Program-made: the position numbers and the translations under genes
The notes under the pieces: generated by a model
What the model was told of the DNA's origin: nothing
Seen by the model: only the letters and a program-made list of their open reading frames with translations
The model's database searches: none
Shown: piece after piece, positions 52,701 through 58,603 of the stretch
How the letters are laid out: every line of letters begins with the position of its first letter
Numbering within the stretch: the first letter of the stretch is position 1
Source: Coriobacteriia bacterium
GTDB lineage: Bacteria > Actinomycetota > Coriobacteriia > Anaerosomatales > JAAXUF01
Direction of reading: 5' to 3'
Assembly: GCA_013334745.1 (NCBI GenBank)
Contig: JAAXWY010000001.1
Coordinates: 6,867-65,469 of the forward strand
Length of the DNA stretch: 58,603 bases

Positions 52701-54947
52701 CGAGAGGGTGTCGCTTGCCTCAAGCGAGATGGTCGCGGAGTCAACATAGCTCGGCTGAATGGATGCCGACGAATGCGGATCGTCGACATCTGCCTTGACG
52801 GAGGTCGTGACGGTCGTCTCGGAGTTGCTTGCGCCATCGACGCTGCGATACCGAAGGGGCACCGCAAGTCCGCTGGCGCCGATGGAGAACGGCGCGGTGT
52901 AGCTGCGCACTGGTCCCTCAGCGACTTGGAAGTACGTTGCCGCCACGAAACTGTCATCGGCGGCGGTCAATGTGACCAGAGACTCAGCGTTGTACCAAGC
53001 AGATGTCACGTCGTCGGTGGTGACCGGGGCCGTCACATCATTCGTCAGCACTCCATCGATATCGACCGAGTCAATCCCGACCGCGATGCCCGATGAGAGC
53101 GGATTGTGCGTGCCGAGCGACTCGATAGCCAGCACGTGCGTGCCGGCACCCGATGCGACGAACCGCGCCAGCTGCGTCAAGGTGGTTTCAGCCGAGTACT
53201 GGTCGTATTCGGTCATGTCACCACCGTCCAGGCGAATGCCGATCTTGCCCATGTCCGGACCGGTCGGCCCGTTGAGCTCGATGGTCGTCCCCGTGAATGT
53301 GATGTAGGCCGCAGCGGTGGCGGCGGTTGATCTCGCGTAGGCGCCGCCAGACCAGGTGGGACCCGGTACGCTGGCCCACGTGCTGCGATAGACGAGCGGC
53401 GTGCTCGTCTCTTCGTAGCGGTTGTATGCGCGGAAGAATCCTTCGTGGACGGGAAACTCGGCGTTGCCCGCGCCATCGACCGCGTACCACTCGACGCCGA
53501 AGTCGCCCCGTTCCTCCGCAGCGACTACGATCGTGCGGCTGTCGTTCCAGGCGCCACCGTTCAGGCGCCAATACGTGTGGTTGACGCCGGAGAGGGCATC
53601 GAACGATGAGATGTCGATCGAGACCGGCCCGTAGTACGTCGTGTCGATGACGGCCGAGGAGACGGGTGCCAAGTTGTCGACACGGACCGTTACGGTGTGT
53701 GCCGGCTCCCTGTTGCCGGCGCGGTCGACCGCCAAGTACCGAAGCGTGGTAGTTCCTTCGGCCGAGACGGTGACCTGGCCGGTGGTGATCAGGCTCGGCG
53801 TCGTGTCGTCGAGGCTATAGAGAATGCTCTGGACCCCAGAACCGCCGGTGTCCGTGGCAGTGATGGTCACGACGGCAGGACCATGGACCCATCCCGTGAA
53901 GTGGTTATCGGATGAGGATGGTGCGTCAGTATCGGGCGTGCCCTCAGCGAAGGTGTAGCGCTGGACGACGCCCGGCGTCACGTCCGCCTCGGGGGTGCTG
54001 CTGACCCACGCATATCCGTCGTTGTCGACGACGAGCTTGGTGGGGGATACGAGCGTGCCTTGCGCGGGGTCGGGGAAACTGCCCATGTTCACGCCGGCAG
54101 CGGTGCGCCGAGCAAATCGCGGTTCGGTGTTGTCGTTGCCAAGCACGTACATGGTGCCGTATGTGTCGACGAAGATGTCTCGGATCGGTCCCACTGCCAT
54201 GGACGAGACATCGAGTTCGCCAAGAATCGATCCACCTTGCGAGTATCGAATGACTCGACCGCCAAGGAAGCCGTCACCAACGAGAAGGTTTCCCTCGGCG
54301 TCCCATCCCATTCCCTGAACGCCGGTCAGAGCAGGGACGGGATCGGGAAGTACCTGGCTTGTGGATGCATCCGAAGCGATTCTGGCCACGCGGCCGAGCA
54401 CCGAGTCAGACACGAAGACGTCGCCATCCGAGGCGACATGAACGTCGTGGGGGCTTGTGAAGGTGGGAACGGTCAGCGTGTTGACGATACCGCCGGTGCT
54501 CGGGTCGAACACCACGATCTGTTCGTTCCACGGGTCGGTGAAGTAGAGCAGTCCGTCCGGGCCGAAGTCGCACGACAGGACATAGCGCTCACCGAGATCG
54601 AACAGTGCTGTCGGTGTCGTGGCGCCATCATCGTAGCGGCCCAGGAGGGAGCCATCCGTGCCGGAATGTGCGACCCAAAGTGTGCCGCTTGCATCGAAGG
54701 AGAAGGAGCCGGCCCGGTAGTACGTAGAGGTGTCCGCATTGAAGTAGGTGAGATGGTCGGTCCGATCGATGTATTGATCGCCCGGGTCCGGCGGCATGAA
54801 CACGGCATACGCAGGCACTGAAGACACGAGCCCGAGGAGTAGCAGGGCAACCACCATTGCTGCGACAGCTAGTGCGTACGTTGCGCCGGATGGTCGACGC
54901 GCAGTTCTTGAACCTGACTGTCGAGCAAGCGCGAGCGATTCACTCAC
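48063..54947 (-). CDS. Giant secreted multidomain surface protein (about 2,294 aa)
   Basis: It starts at GTG with AGGAGG nine bases upstream. The signal peptide, YALAVAAMVVALLLLGLVSSVPAYA, ends near residue 46. From about 55 to 335 is an NHL-like beta-propeller (SFSFDASGTLWVAHSG, CDFGPDGLLYFTDPWNEQIVVFD). Then come units of two Ig-like domains (about 84 aa, marker EGTTTLRYLAVDRAGN) plus a lectin-like sandwich (marker DLYSA or DQYSA, then SSGTDINVDAFE), three times. Six more Ig-like repeats and six CarboxypepD_reg-like repeats of 92 aa (marker SLSQYYDHKT) follow. The protein ends DLGATP, with no sortase signal or membrane helix. A role in adhesion or polymer binding is inferred from the modules. 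Confidence 0.82.
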   Translation of the reverse strand: MSESLALARQSGSRTARRPSGATYALAVAAMVVALLLLGLVSSVPAYAVFMPPDPGDQYIDRTDHLTYFNADTSTYYRAGSFSFDASGTLWVAHSGTDGSLLGRYDDGATTPTALFDLGERYVLSCDFGPDGLLYFTDPWNEQIVVFDPSTGGIVNTLTVPTFTSPHDVHVASDGDVFVSDSVLGRVARIASDASTSQVLPDPVPALTGVQGMGWDAEGNLLVGDGFLGGRVIRYSQGGSILGELDVSSMAVGPIRDIFVDTYGTMYVLGNDNTEPRFARRTAAGVNMGSFPDPAQGTLVSPTKLVVDNDGYAWVSSTPEADVTPGVVQRYTFAEGTPDTDAPSSSDNHFTGWVHGPAVVTITATDTGGSGVQSILYSLDDTTPSLITTGQVTVSAEGTTTLRYLAVDRAGNREPAHTVTVRVDNLAPVSSAVIDTTYYGPVSIDISSFDALSGVNHTYWRLNGGAWNDSRTIVVAAEERGDFGVEWYAVDGAGNAEFPVHEGFFRAYNRYEETSTPLVYRSTWASVPGPTWSGGAYARSTAATAAAYITFTGTTIELNGPTGPDMGKIGIRLDGGDMTEYDQYSAETTLTQLARFVASGAGTHVLAIESLGTHNPLSSGIAVGIDSVDIDGVLTNDVTAPVTTDDVTSAWYNAESLVTLTAADDSFVAATYFQVAEGPVRSYTAPFSIGASGLAVPLRYRSVDGASNSETTVTTSVKADVDDPHSSASIQPSYVDSATISLEASDTLSGVGSIEYNLDGAGWTTGDSVRVTGYGHHELLYRAVDVAGNVEAFHTGDVLVRRAAETYTITSPELRWQGQWDLWNTNAKRTHTSITSNYVTGYGRCTRIDVWAYKSPDSGIARLALDGSIAFVDLYSAVPTLTVVWSSGVLADTEHFLAYGSSGSRNEESSSRNVNFHSAVVEGVFGGVVDDTEPPTTTSNIPSEWRKSPWLVELSADDYLGHEGATFYDASMVQTDSPDATTVYEAPFPVSAEGTTYVSFYSEDTFGNRESLRTELLRLDSSAPTTTCDATATYTNSASIGLVAEDSLSGVASTHYRIDEAAWTTGTVVTLPAGNEGTHTVQWYSRDIVGNQEATSSVQFAVLKRYEEESQASIAQEGLNWGHDVQSGYSASIVRYAWGPGALVGTFTGDRFDLIATKRPTQGIARVLIDNVFVGTADQYSATDDYQQRVFSRAGLGAGSHNFRVEWTGEKNPESSGTDINVDAFELMGTMVSDLILPTSWATVDPAWRTTPQLISIEASDNGLVAPLIHYQIDGGTESLYSQAFDISAEGTTTLDWWATDGVNNEEDPRHHAIVRIDRTPPTVETSAPADWAAPSQTVFLTVADAGVGTDTVSYGLAGADPTTPYPLSGIEIATEGTTTVGYSAVDLLGNEATGNVTVRLDGTAPTSSCDATSGWRLPTEPVTLTAVDAHSGVGRIDYAVDTDVMQQYDTPFTISDEGTHTISYRATDRAGNRETTQTATVRIDGSSPVTAQDVPSQWSSATVNVHLTAADLYSGVAATYYSLDGGLPSTLATSVTPISAEGTTTLSYRSLDILGNTEPVSTKLVRIDRTVPHTTDNAPSDWSASPVTVSLTASDSASGVSGTWYRVNAGAVTTYTAGILVSVQGTTTIEYGSRDTAGNIETTETTSVRIDSSKPVTTSNAPVATQSRDVTVTLTATDVGSGVSRTYVRVGAGSVATYTAPVVVSSDGTTTVSFWSVDKAGNVETTKTANVVIDRTSPYIEGVITNLGAPVGNVVVTAYNAITNTSVKSVLTNAAGFYSMYLPAAGYKVRFSGTTPASLSQYYDHKTSITEATTVTLSVGKVTVSTDLGPTIAGRMVNQGAPLVGIVVTAFDATSHASIRSVLTTAGGNYAITGLPAGAYHVRFTGTVPASLSQYYDHKTTISDATTVTALGGVAAVSSDLGPTIQGTITNQGTPLANVLVTSYNATSYASIKSVLTNAAGFYTMPVAAGSYRIRFSNTTPASLSQYYDHRTTITSSTVVSATGGVINVSSDLGPTISGTLTDQGVPIAGAVVTSYNATSFASVKSAITNSAGYYQMSVPSGYYKVRFSVAAKPSLTQYYDHKSSITEATTLTALGGLVNVTSDLGPTIQGTVLNEGVPQVGVVVTSFVATSHTSVRSVVTNAAGFYTMSVPSGAYHLRFTGTTPASLTQYNDHMTTISDATTISAPAGLVAVSTDLGPVIRGTLTNGPTPLSGVLVTAYDATTHVSLRTVLTDALGNYSLSVPTGAYHVRFVVSAIPSLSQYYDHKSNITDASVVPASGGATTVSSDLGATP
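49735..51250 (-). repeat. Six tandem Ig-like repeats of about 252 bases
   Basis: Six consecutive units of about 84 residues in the giant protein. Each runs from a xxPxTTxxxPSxW start through LTAxDxxSGV and EGTTTxxYxSxDxxGNxE to VRID. They resemble bacterial OmpL47/Ig-like repeats. Six more copies occur upstream, in pairs, between the lectin-like modules. Confidence 0.75.
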
Positions 54948-54969
54948 GATGCAGAGCCTCCTCTGTTGC

Positions 54970-55004
54970 GTACGGACGTACCCCGGGCGTACTTGTTTAA
55001 GTAC
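54970..55004 (-). promoter_or_regulatory. Four GTAC palindromes in the leader of the giant surface-protein gene
   Basis: The 272-base divergent gap (54948-55219) holds GTAC at 54970, 54978, 54989 and 55001. The last two form a 6-bp inverted repeat, GTACTT and AAGTAC, around GTTT (54989-55004). All lie between the gene start and the AT-richer part where the promoter should be. No regulator is recognised. The rest of the gap has TAGTAT (55141-55146), a possible -10 for the plus-strand WbaP-like gene. Confidence 0.35.
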
Positions 55005-55219
55005 TCGTGCTCTAAGTATCGAACTTCGCGCGCTCACACCTTAGCGCTGTAAGCACGAATTGTGATATTCGACACCGAGCCTCAATCAGCAGTGGGTCAT
55101 CGCTCCGGCGGCCGTCAGGGCTTGTGGCGTGCGGTCGTCGTAGTATGGTTCGTGGTAAGGGGATGCTCCGGCACTGGACACAAGGTCTTCCGACACGAGA
55201 CGCAGGGGTGGACGCAACG

Positions 55220-56674
55220 ATGAGTTCTGAGGCCTTCGTCACTCGACGGATGCGTCGTGGCTACACGCAATTGGCGCTCATCGGGTCGGACATAGTGATG
55301 GTGGCTTTGGCGTCAGGTGTGGCCTCGTTGATTCGATTCGGACGGTTGCGCCACGTCGAGGCGATTCCCGGGTCGGGCATCAACGTTCAGTTCGCAGACA
55401 TGTCACTCGTAATCATGGCTGTGTGGATTCTTGCGCTGTCGTTTGAGGGACTGTACGACGTGGATCGGGTCTTCTGGGGCACCGGCGAATACAGCCGCGT
55501 CGCACGGGGGCTGTCGCTCGGGGTCGTGATCTTCATCGTTGCGACATTCGCATTGAAACTGCCGGGGCTGTCGCGCGGCTGGGTGATGCTCACGTGGGGT
55601 TTCGGAATCATCTTCGTGGTCATCGGCCGGTCGCTCGTCCGGTATGTACTGGCACGCTTGCGGCGAAGTGGGCGGTTCCTCAGGCGAACGCTCGTCGTCG
55701 GTTACAACCAGGAGGCGGCCGACCTTCTGCGTAGGCTTCAGGCGAATCCGTCTTCGGGACTGACACCGGTGGCCTGCCTGGCGAGTTCACGGCAGGATAC
55801 GCTCGATCTTCAGTACTGCACGCCCGAGATTGAATGTCTCGGGGCCGCCGCCGATATCGTTGAGGTGCTTGCGGCGCGGAGTTTCGACACCGTCCTCATC
55901 GCATCCACGGCCTTCGACTCCGAAGTGTTGTCTCGGATCATCGCGGATCTACGCGGGGCTGACGTCGATATCGAGCTTTCGTCCGGCCTGCTCGACGTCA
56001 CTACATCCCGGGTGCTCATACGAGAAGTATCCGGCGTTCCCCTCGTACTGGTCAGGGGCGTCTCCTTCTCACTGAGAAAGCGCCTTGTGAAGCGCGCATT
56101 TGATCTCACTGTCGGAGCGGCGATTCTTCTGGTCGGTACCCCGATCTGGCTTCTCATCGCACTGTTGATCAAGCTCGATAGCCGCGGACCGATCCTCTAC
56201 AAGCAGGTGCGGCTCGGCAGGGATGGGAATCCGTTCGGAATGTACAAGTTCCGATCGATGCGTCGTGATGCGGATGAGCTGCTTCAGGAGTTGTCCACGG
56301 AGAACGAGGCGAGCGGCCCTCTGTTCAAGATGCGTGATGATCCGAGAATCACCCGGGTCGGTCGCTGGCTTCGTCGTCTATCGATTGACGAGATACCGCA
56401 GCTCCTCAACGTCATGCGTGGTCAGATGTCTCTGGTTGGACCACGTCCCCCGCTGCCCCAGGAGGCGAGCGCGTACTCCGGCTACCACTGGCGGCGCATG
56501 GAGGTCCTTCCCGGTATGACGGGCCTGTGGCAGGTGTCCGGGCGCAGCGCGCTCACGTTTGACGAGATGGTGCGTCTGGACCTGTTCTACATCGAGAACT
56601 GGTCGGTCGGTTTCGATCTCTCGATCATGCTTCGGACCATACCCGCGGTCCTGTCCACCACAGGGGCGTACTGA
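55220..56674 (+). CDS. Polyprenyl glycosylphosphotransferase (WbaP/CpsE-like priming enzyme)
   Basis: 484 aa. It starts repeat-unit synthesis by moving a sugar-phosphate from a UDP-sugar to undecaprenyl phosphate. Four or five N-terminal helices (about 15-150) are followed by a CoA-binding-like domain with TLVVGYNQEAADLLRRL. The catalytic bacterial sugar transferase domain runs from about 290 (KRAFDLTVGAAILLVGTPIWLLIALLIKL, GPILYKQVRLGRDG, MYKFRSM, DEIPQLLNVMRGQMSLVGPRPPLP, LPGMTGLWQVSGRS). Whether the first sugar is Glc, Gal or another is not visible. ATG 55220 is chosen; GTG 55208 is an in-frame alternative. galE follows 22 bases later. Confidence 0.93.
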   Translation: MSSEAFVTRRMRRGYTQLALIGSDIVMVALASGVASLIRFGRLRHVEAIPGSGINVQFADMSLVIMAVWILALSFEGLYDVDRVFWGTGEYSRVARGLSLGVVIFIVATFALKLPGLSRGWVMLTWGFGIIFVVIGRSLVRYVLARLRRSGRFLRRTLVVGYNQEAADLLRRLQANPSSGLTPVACLASSRQDTLDLQYCTPEIECLGAAADIVEVLAARSFDTVLIASTAFDSEVLSRIIADLRGADVDIELSSGLLDVTTSRVLIREVSGVPLVLVRGVSFSLRKRLVKRAFDLTVGAAILLVGTPIWLLIALLIKLDSRGPILYKQVRLGRDGNPFGMYKFRSMRRDADELLQELSTENEASGPLFKMRDDPRITRVGRWLRRLSIDEIPQLLNVMRGQMSLVGPRPPLPQEASAYSGYHWRRMEVLPGMTGLWQVSGRSALTFDEMVRLDLFYIENWSVGFDLSIMLRTIPAVLSTTGAY

Positions 56675-56696
56675 TGACCCTCGTCACCGGACGTGC

Positions 56697-57680
56697 ATGA
56701 TGCGCTTTCTCGTCACCGGCGGAGCCGGCTATATCGGTTCGATCACCACTCGAGCGCTGCTTGACGCCGGTCACTCGTGCGTCGTCTTGGACACGCTGGA
56801 ATGCGGTCACCGAGCGGCCATCGACCAGCGCGCCGAGTTCGCACATGGATCAGTGGGCGACCGCACAGTCCTCGATGCGGTCTTGCCTGGGTGCGATGGT
56901 GTGATGCACCTCGCTGGCTACATCGAGGTGGCCGAGTCTGTGGCCGATCCGGCGAAGTACCATCGGGGAAACGTTCACGAGCCGATGGTGATGCTGGAAC
57001 GCATGGCCGCTCATGGGATCGATGCTCTCGTGTTCTCCTCGACCGCGGCGGTCTACGGCGAGCCCGAAAGCGTGCCCATCTCGGAGGATGCAGTGGCGCT
57101 GCCGGTCAACCCCTACGGTGCATCGAAGCTAGAGTTCGAGCGCCTGCTCGAGCGGGCGGCATCGGCCCAATCACTCCGGTCGATACGGTTCCGCTACTTC
57201 AACGTCGGCGGGGCGTGGCCCGATGGGTCGCTAGGGGAGGCGCACGAGCCCGAGACCCACATCATCCCCCGAGTCCTGGGTGCCATGAACTCCGGTCAGG
57301 AGCGCTTTGAGGTCTTCGGCGGTGACTATCCGACGCCGGACGGCACGTGCGTTCGCGACTACATCCACGTCACCGATCTGGCACGAGCGCATCGTCTGGG
57401 GCTCGAGACTGCGGTCCGCGGCCAGGCCAGTGGTGTGTTCAATCTCGGCAACGGGCGGGGATACAGCAACCTTGAGGTCGTTCGAACGTGTGCCGAGGTC
57501 AGCGGGCGTGAGGTCGAGATAGTGATCGGTGCTCGACGGGCGGGAGATCCAGCACAGCTCGTTGCATCGTCCCAGCGGGCTGAACGGGGGCTCGGGTGGC
57601 GCCCTGAGCGCGGCGGGCTCGAGCAGATCGTCGGAGACGCTTGGCGGTGGCACCTTGAACACCCGAACGGCTACCGCTAG
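56697..57680 (+). CDS. galE: UDP-glucose 4-epimerase (GalE-like)
   Basis: Short-chain dehydrogenase-type epimerase that supplies UDP-Gal (or UDP-GalNAc) for the polymer, 327 aa. It has the NAD motif TGGAGYIGS (about 8-16), VMHLAGYIEVAESV, VFSSTAAVYGEP, the catalytic Tyr and Lys in NPYGASKLEFE, FRYFNVGGA, and CVRDYIHVTDLARAH. ATG 56697 and ATG 56700 are adjacent starts. The end of the gene contains the promoter of the next tRNA. It is co-directional with the priming transferase and probably co-transcribed. Confidence 0.92.
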   Translation: MMRFLVTGGAGYIGSITTRALLDAGHSCVVLDTLECGHRAAIDQRAEFAHGSVGDRTVLDAVLPGCDGVMHLAGYIEVAESVADPAKYHRGNVHEPMVMLERMAAHGIDALVFSSTAAVYGEPESVPISEDAVALPVNPYGASKLEFERLLERAASAQSLRSIRFRYFNVGGAWPDGSLGEAHEPETHIIPRVLGAMNSGQERFEVFGGDYPTPDGTCVRDYIHVTDLARAHRLGLETAVRGQASGVFNLGNGRGYSNLEVVRTCAEVSGREVEIVIGARRAGDPAQLVASSQRAERGLGWRPERGGLEQIVGDAWRWHLEHPNGYR

Positions 57681-57683
57681 AAT
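57655..57683 (+). promoter_or_regulatory. Promoter of tRNA-Val, inside the end of galE
   Basis: TTGAAC (57655-57660) and TAGAAT (57678-57683) are separated by exactly 17 bases, the best sigma-70 match in the window. TAGAAT overlaps the galE stop codon. The tRNA begins 28 bases after the -10. Confidence 0.75.
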
Positions 57684-57711
57684 CGGTGCTCGCCGCTCAC
57701 GCGGTGTGTAC

Positions 57712-57786
57712 GGGCGATTAGCTCAGGGGGAGAGCGCTTCCTTCACACGGAAGAAGTCGTAGGTTCAAATCCTACATCGCCCACCA
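57712..57786 (+). tRNA. tRNA-Val (CAC)
   Basis: 75-base cloverleaf. The acceptor stem GGGCGAT pairs with ATCGCCC. The anticodon stem CTTCC/GGAAG encloses the loop TTCACAC with anticodon CAC. The T arm contains GGTTCAAATCC, and discriminator A and CCA are encoded. Its 3' end faces a tyrosine recombinase gene 95 bases away, so it is the likely integration target of the element on the right. Confidence 0.95.
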
Positions 57787-57800
57787 TGAAAACAGCAGGT

Positions 57801-57838
57801 GAGAGGCCGTGTTTCGGGAAACCGTGATGCGGTCTCTC
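57801..57838 (+). terminator. Probable terminator after tRNA-Val
   Basis: Arms GAGAGGCCG (57801-57809) and CGGTCTCTC (57830-57838) pair with one G-U. The 20-base loop can form a smaller GTTT/AAAC stem. CCTCCTTTCTGG follows, so the T-run is short. Confidence 0.5.
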
Positions 57839-57856
57839 CCTCCTTTCTGGCCCGAA

Positions 57857-57878
57857 TGTAGCCAATCGTGTAGCCAAT
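57857..57878. repeat. Two 10-bp direct repeats beside the integrase gene
   Basis: TGTAGCCAAT occurs at 57857-57866 and again at 57869-57878, a 12-base period, directly before the integrase stop codon and after the tRNA. Closely spaced direct repeats near an attachment site are typical of integrase arm-binding sites, but no binding is shown here. Confidence 0.45.
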
Positions 57879-57880
57879 GG

Positions 57881-58603
57881 TCAGATTCCCAGCGCCTTGG
57901 ACAGTGTGTCCATCGCAGCGCGCGAGGTCGCTTCGGTCACGTGGCCGTAGCAGTCGGCGGTCACGCGGATGTCGGCGTGTCCCAGGAGCTCGGACACCGC
58001 CTTGAGGTTCACGCCGGACTCAAGCCATGCCGTAGCGGCCGAGTGGCGTAGCGTGTGGACGCACACATCGTCCAGGCCGGCACTGTCGGCCGCCGTGTTG
58101 AGTGCTCGGCGCAGGTTCGCGCTGTCGACCGGCTGGCCCGTCTCAGTCGTGAAGACGAGCCCGGTGTCGGTCCAGAGGTTCGCCGCCCGTAGCCGTTCCC
58201 GGCGTTGTGTCCGGCGTTGCGTCTTGAGGATCTCGACGACGGCAGAGGTGAGCGGCAAGGTGCGCCGGCTCTTCGCTGTCTTGGGCTCAGTCACCTCGAG
58301 GCGGCCGTCGACACGCGAGAGGGTACCCCGAACCTTCAGCGTCTTCTCGCCGAAGTCCACGTCTCTCCACCGCAGCGCCCTCGCCTCGCCGCTTCTCAGC
58401 CCCGTGTGGGCGATGAGAGACAGGGCGGCGTGGTAGCGCGTGTCCTCAGCCGCTCTGAGCAGAGACGCGACCTCAGAGGCTGTGAGGTACCTTGCCTCAG
58501 TCCGCTCGGCCTTGGGCATCGCCACGCGCGCAGACGGATTCTTTGCGAGGAGGTCGTCACGCACCGCGGCCTTGAGTGAGACACGCAGCACGCGGTACAC
58601 GCG
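57881..58603 (-). CDS. Tyrosine recombinase/integrase (N-terminal end beyond window)
   Basis: C-terminal about 240 residues of a phage/ICE-type integrase. The catalytic set is visible: Arg in HTGLRSGEARALRW, a Lys in the following beta-hairpin (TEPKTAKSRRTLPL), His and Arg in HTLRHSAATAW, His in LLGHADIR, and the nucleophile Tyr in ADCYGHV. The frame is open at the right edge, so the arm-binding N-terminus and part of the core-binding domain are missing. It is transcribed toward tRNA-Val, as is usual for elements inserted in tRNA 3' ends. Confidence 0.92.
   Translation of the reverse strand, partial: RVYRVLRVSLKAAVRDDLLAKNPSARVAMPKAERTEARYLTASEVASLLRAAEDTRYHAALSLIAHTGLRSGEARALRWRDVDFGEKTLKVRGTLSRVDGRLEVTEPKTAKSRRTLPLTSAVVEILKTQRRTQRRERLRAANLWTDTGLVFTTETGQPVDSANLRRALNTAADSAGLDDVCVHTLRHSAATAWLESGVNLKAVSELLGHADIRVTADCYGHVTEATSRAAMDTLSKALGI

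Noticed and set aside
54948-55219. Riboswitch in the leader of the giant surface-protein gene
   Set aside because: No match to c-di-GMP, cobalamin or other known riboswitch cores was recognised; only the GTAC sites and a short hairpin stand out.

Overview
The window is about 58.6 kb of high-GC bacterial chromosome with dense, mostly co-directional genes, many GTG starts and strong purine-rich ribosome binding sites. Several traits suggest an early-branching actinomycete, probably Coriobacteriia-like (inference, not proven). These are a two-subunit glycyl-tRNA synthetase, pyruvate phosphate dikinase with its own regulator, a primary sigma factor with a long Ala/Lys/Pro-rich N-terminus, and an HrcA/CIRCE-type heat-shock circuit. 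No phylogenetic computation was possible here.

Region 1 (1-26,700) is a housekeeping block, almost all on the plus strand: dusB (cut by the left edge), hemW, hrcA, dnaJ, rsmE, mtaB, phoH, a short PgpH-like HD hydrolase, ybeY, a fused lipid kinase/PAP2 protein, a CNNM/CorC-type protein, cdd, era, deoC, an acyltransferase, recO, glyQ, glyS, ppsR, ppdK, a small membrane protein, dgt, dnaG and rpoD. Visible regulatory DNA includes a CIRCE-like operator before hrcA, perfect inverted repeats before ppdK and in the dnaG leader, and good terminators after ppdK and rpoD. The phoH-pgpH-ybeY-dgkA-era order is a familiar bacterial neighbourhood.

Region 2 (26,690-27,000) holds two divergent tRNA genes, tRNA-Asn and a CAU-anticodon tRNA. 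tRNA-Asn converges on rpoD and shares one hairpin terminator with it. The CAU tRNA ends 11 bases before an amidase-like gene.

Region 3 (27,000-57,680) is a cell-envelope and surface-polysaccharide locus. It contains an amidase-like PASTA protein that lacks a zinc-ligand His, a degenerate LCP-like protein, an unknown anchored protein, a Wzz/BY-kinase, several glycosyltransferases (one a GT2/GT-B fusion), a Wzy/WaaL-type polymerase or ligase, acyl- and acetyltransferases, an FkbM methyltransferase, an SGNH-like protein, a Wzx-type flippase, a WbaP-type priming transferase and a GalE-type epimerase. Together these look like a Wzx/Wzy-type assembly pathway. Inside it sit two minus-strand genes for secreted repeat proteins, one of about 2,294 residues. 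Its order is beta-propeller, then Ig-Ig-lectin-like units three times, then six Ig-like repeats, then six 92-residue CarboxypepD_reg-like repeats. Strand switching in the second half of the locus suggests piecemeal assembly.

Region 4 (57,680-58,603) is a tRNA-Val(CAC) gene with its own promoter, followed by the C-terminal part of a tyrosine recombinase. This looks like the left boundary of an integrated element that continues beyond the window.

The strongest candidates for new biology are the giant repeat protein pair with its four-GTAC leader, the active-site-altered amidase next to a degenerate LCP protein, the sensor-less PgpH, the BY-kinase with an extra membrane helix after its tyrosine tail, and the GT2/GT-B fusion.
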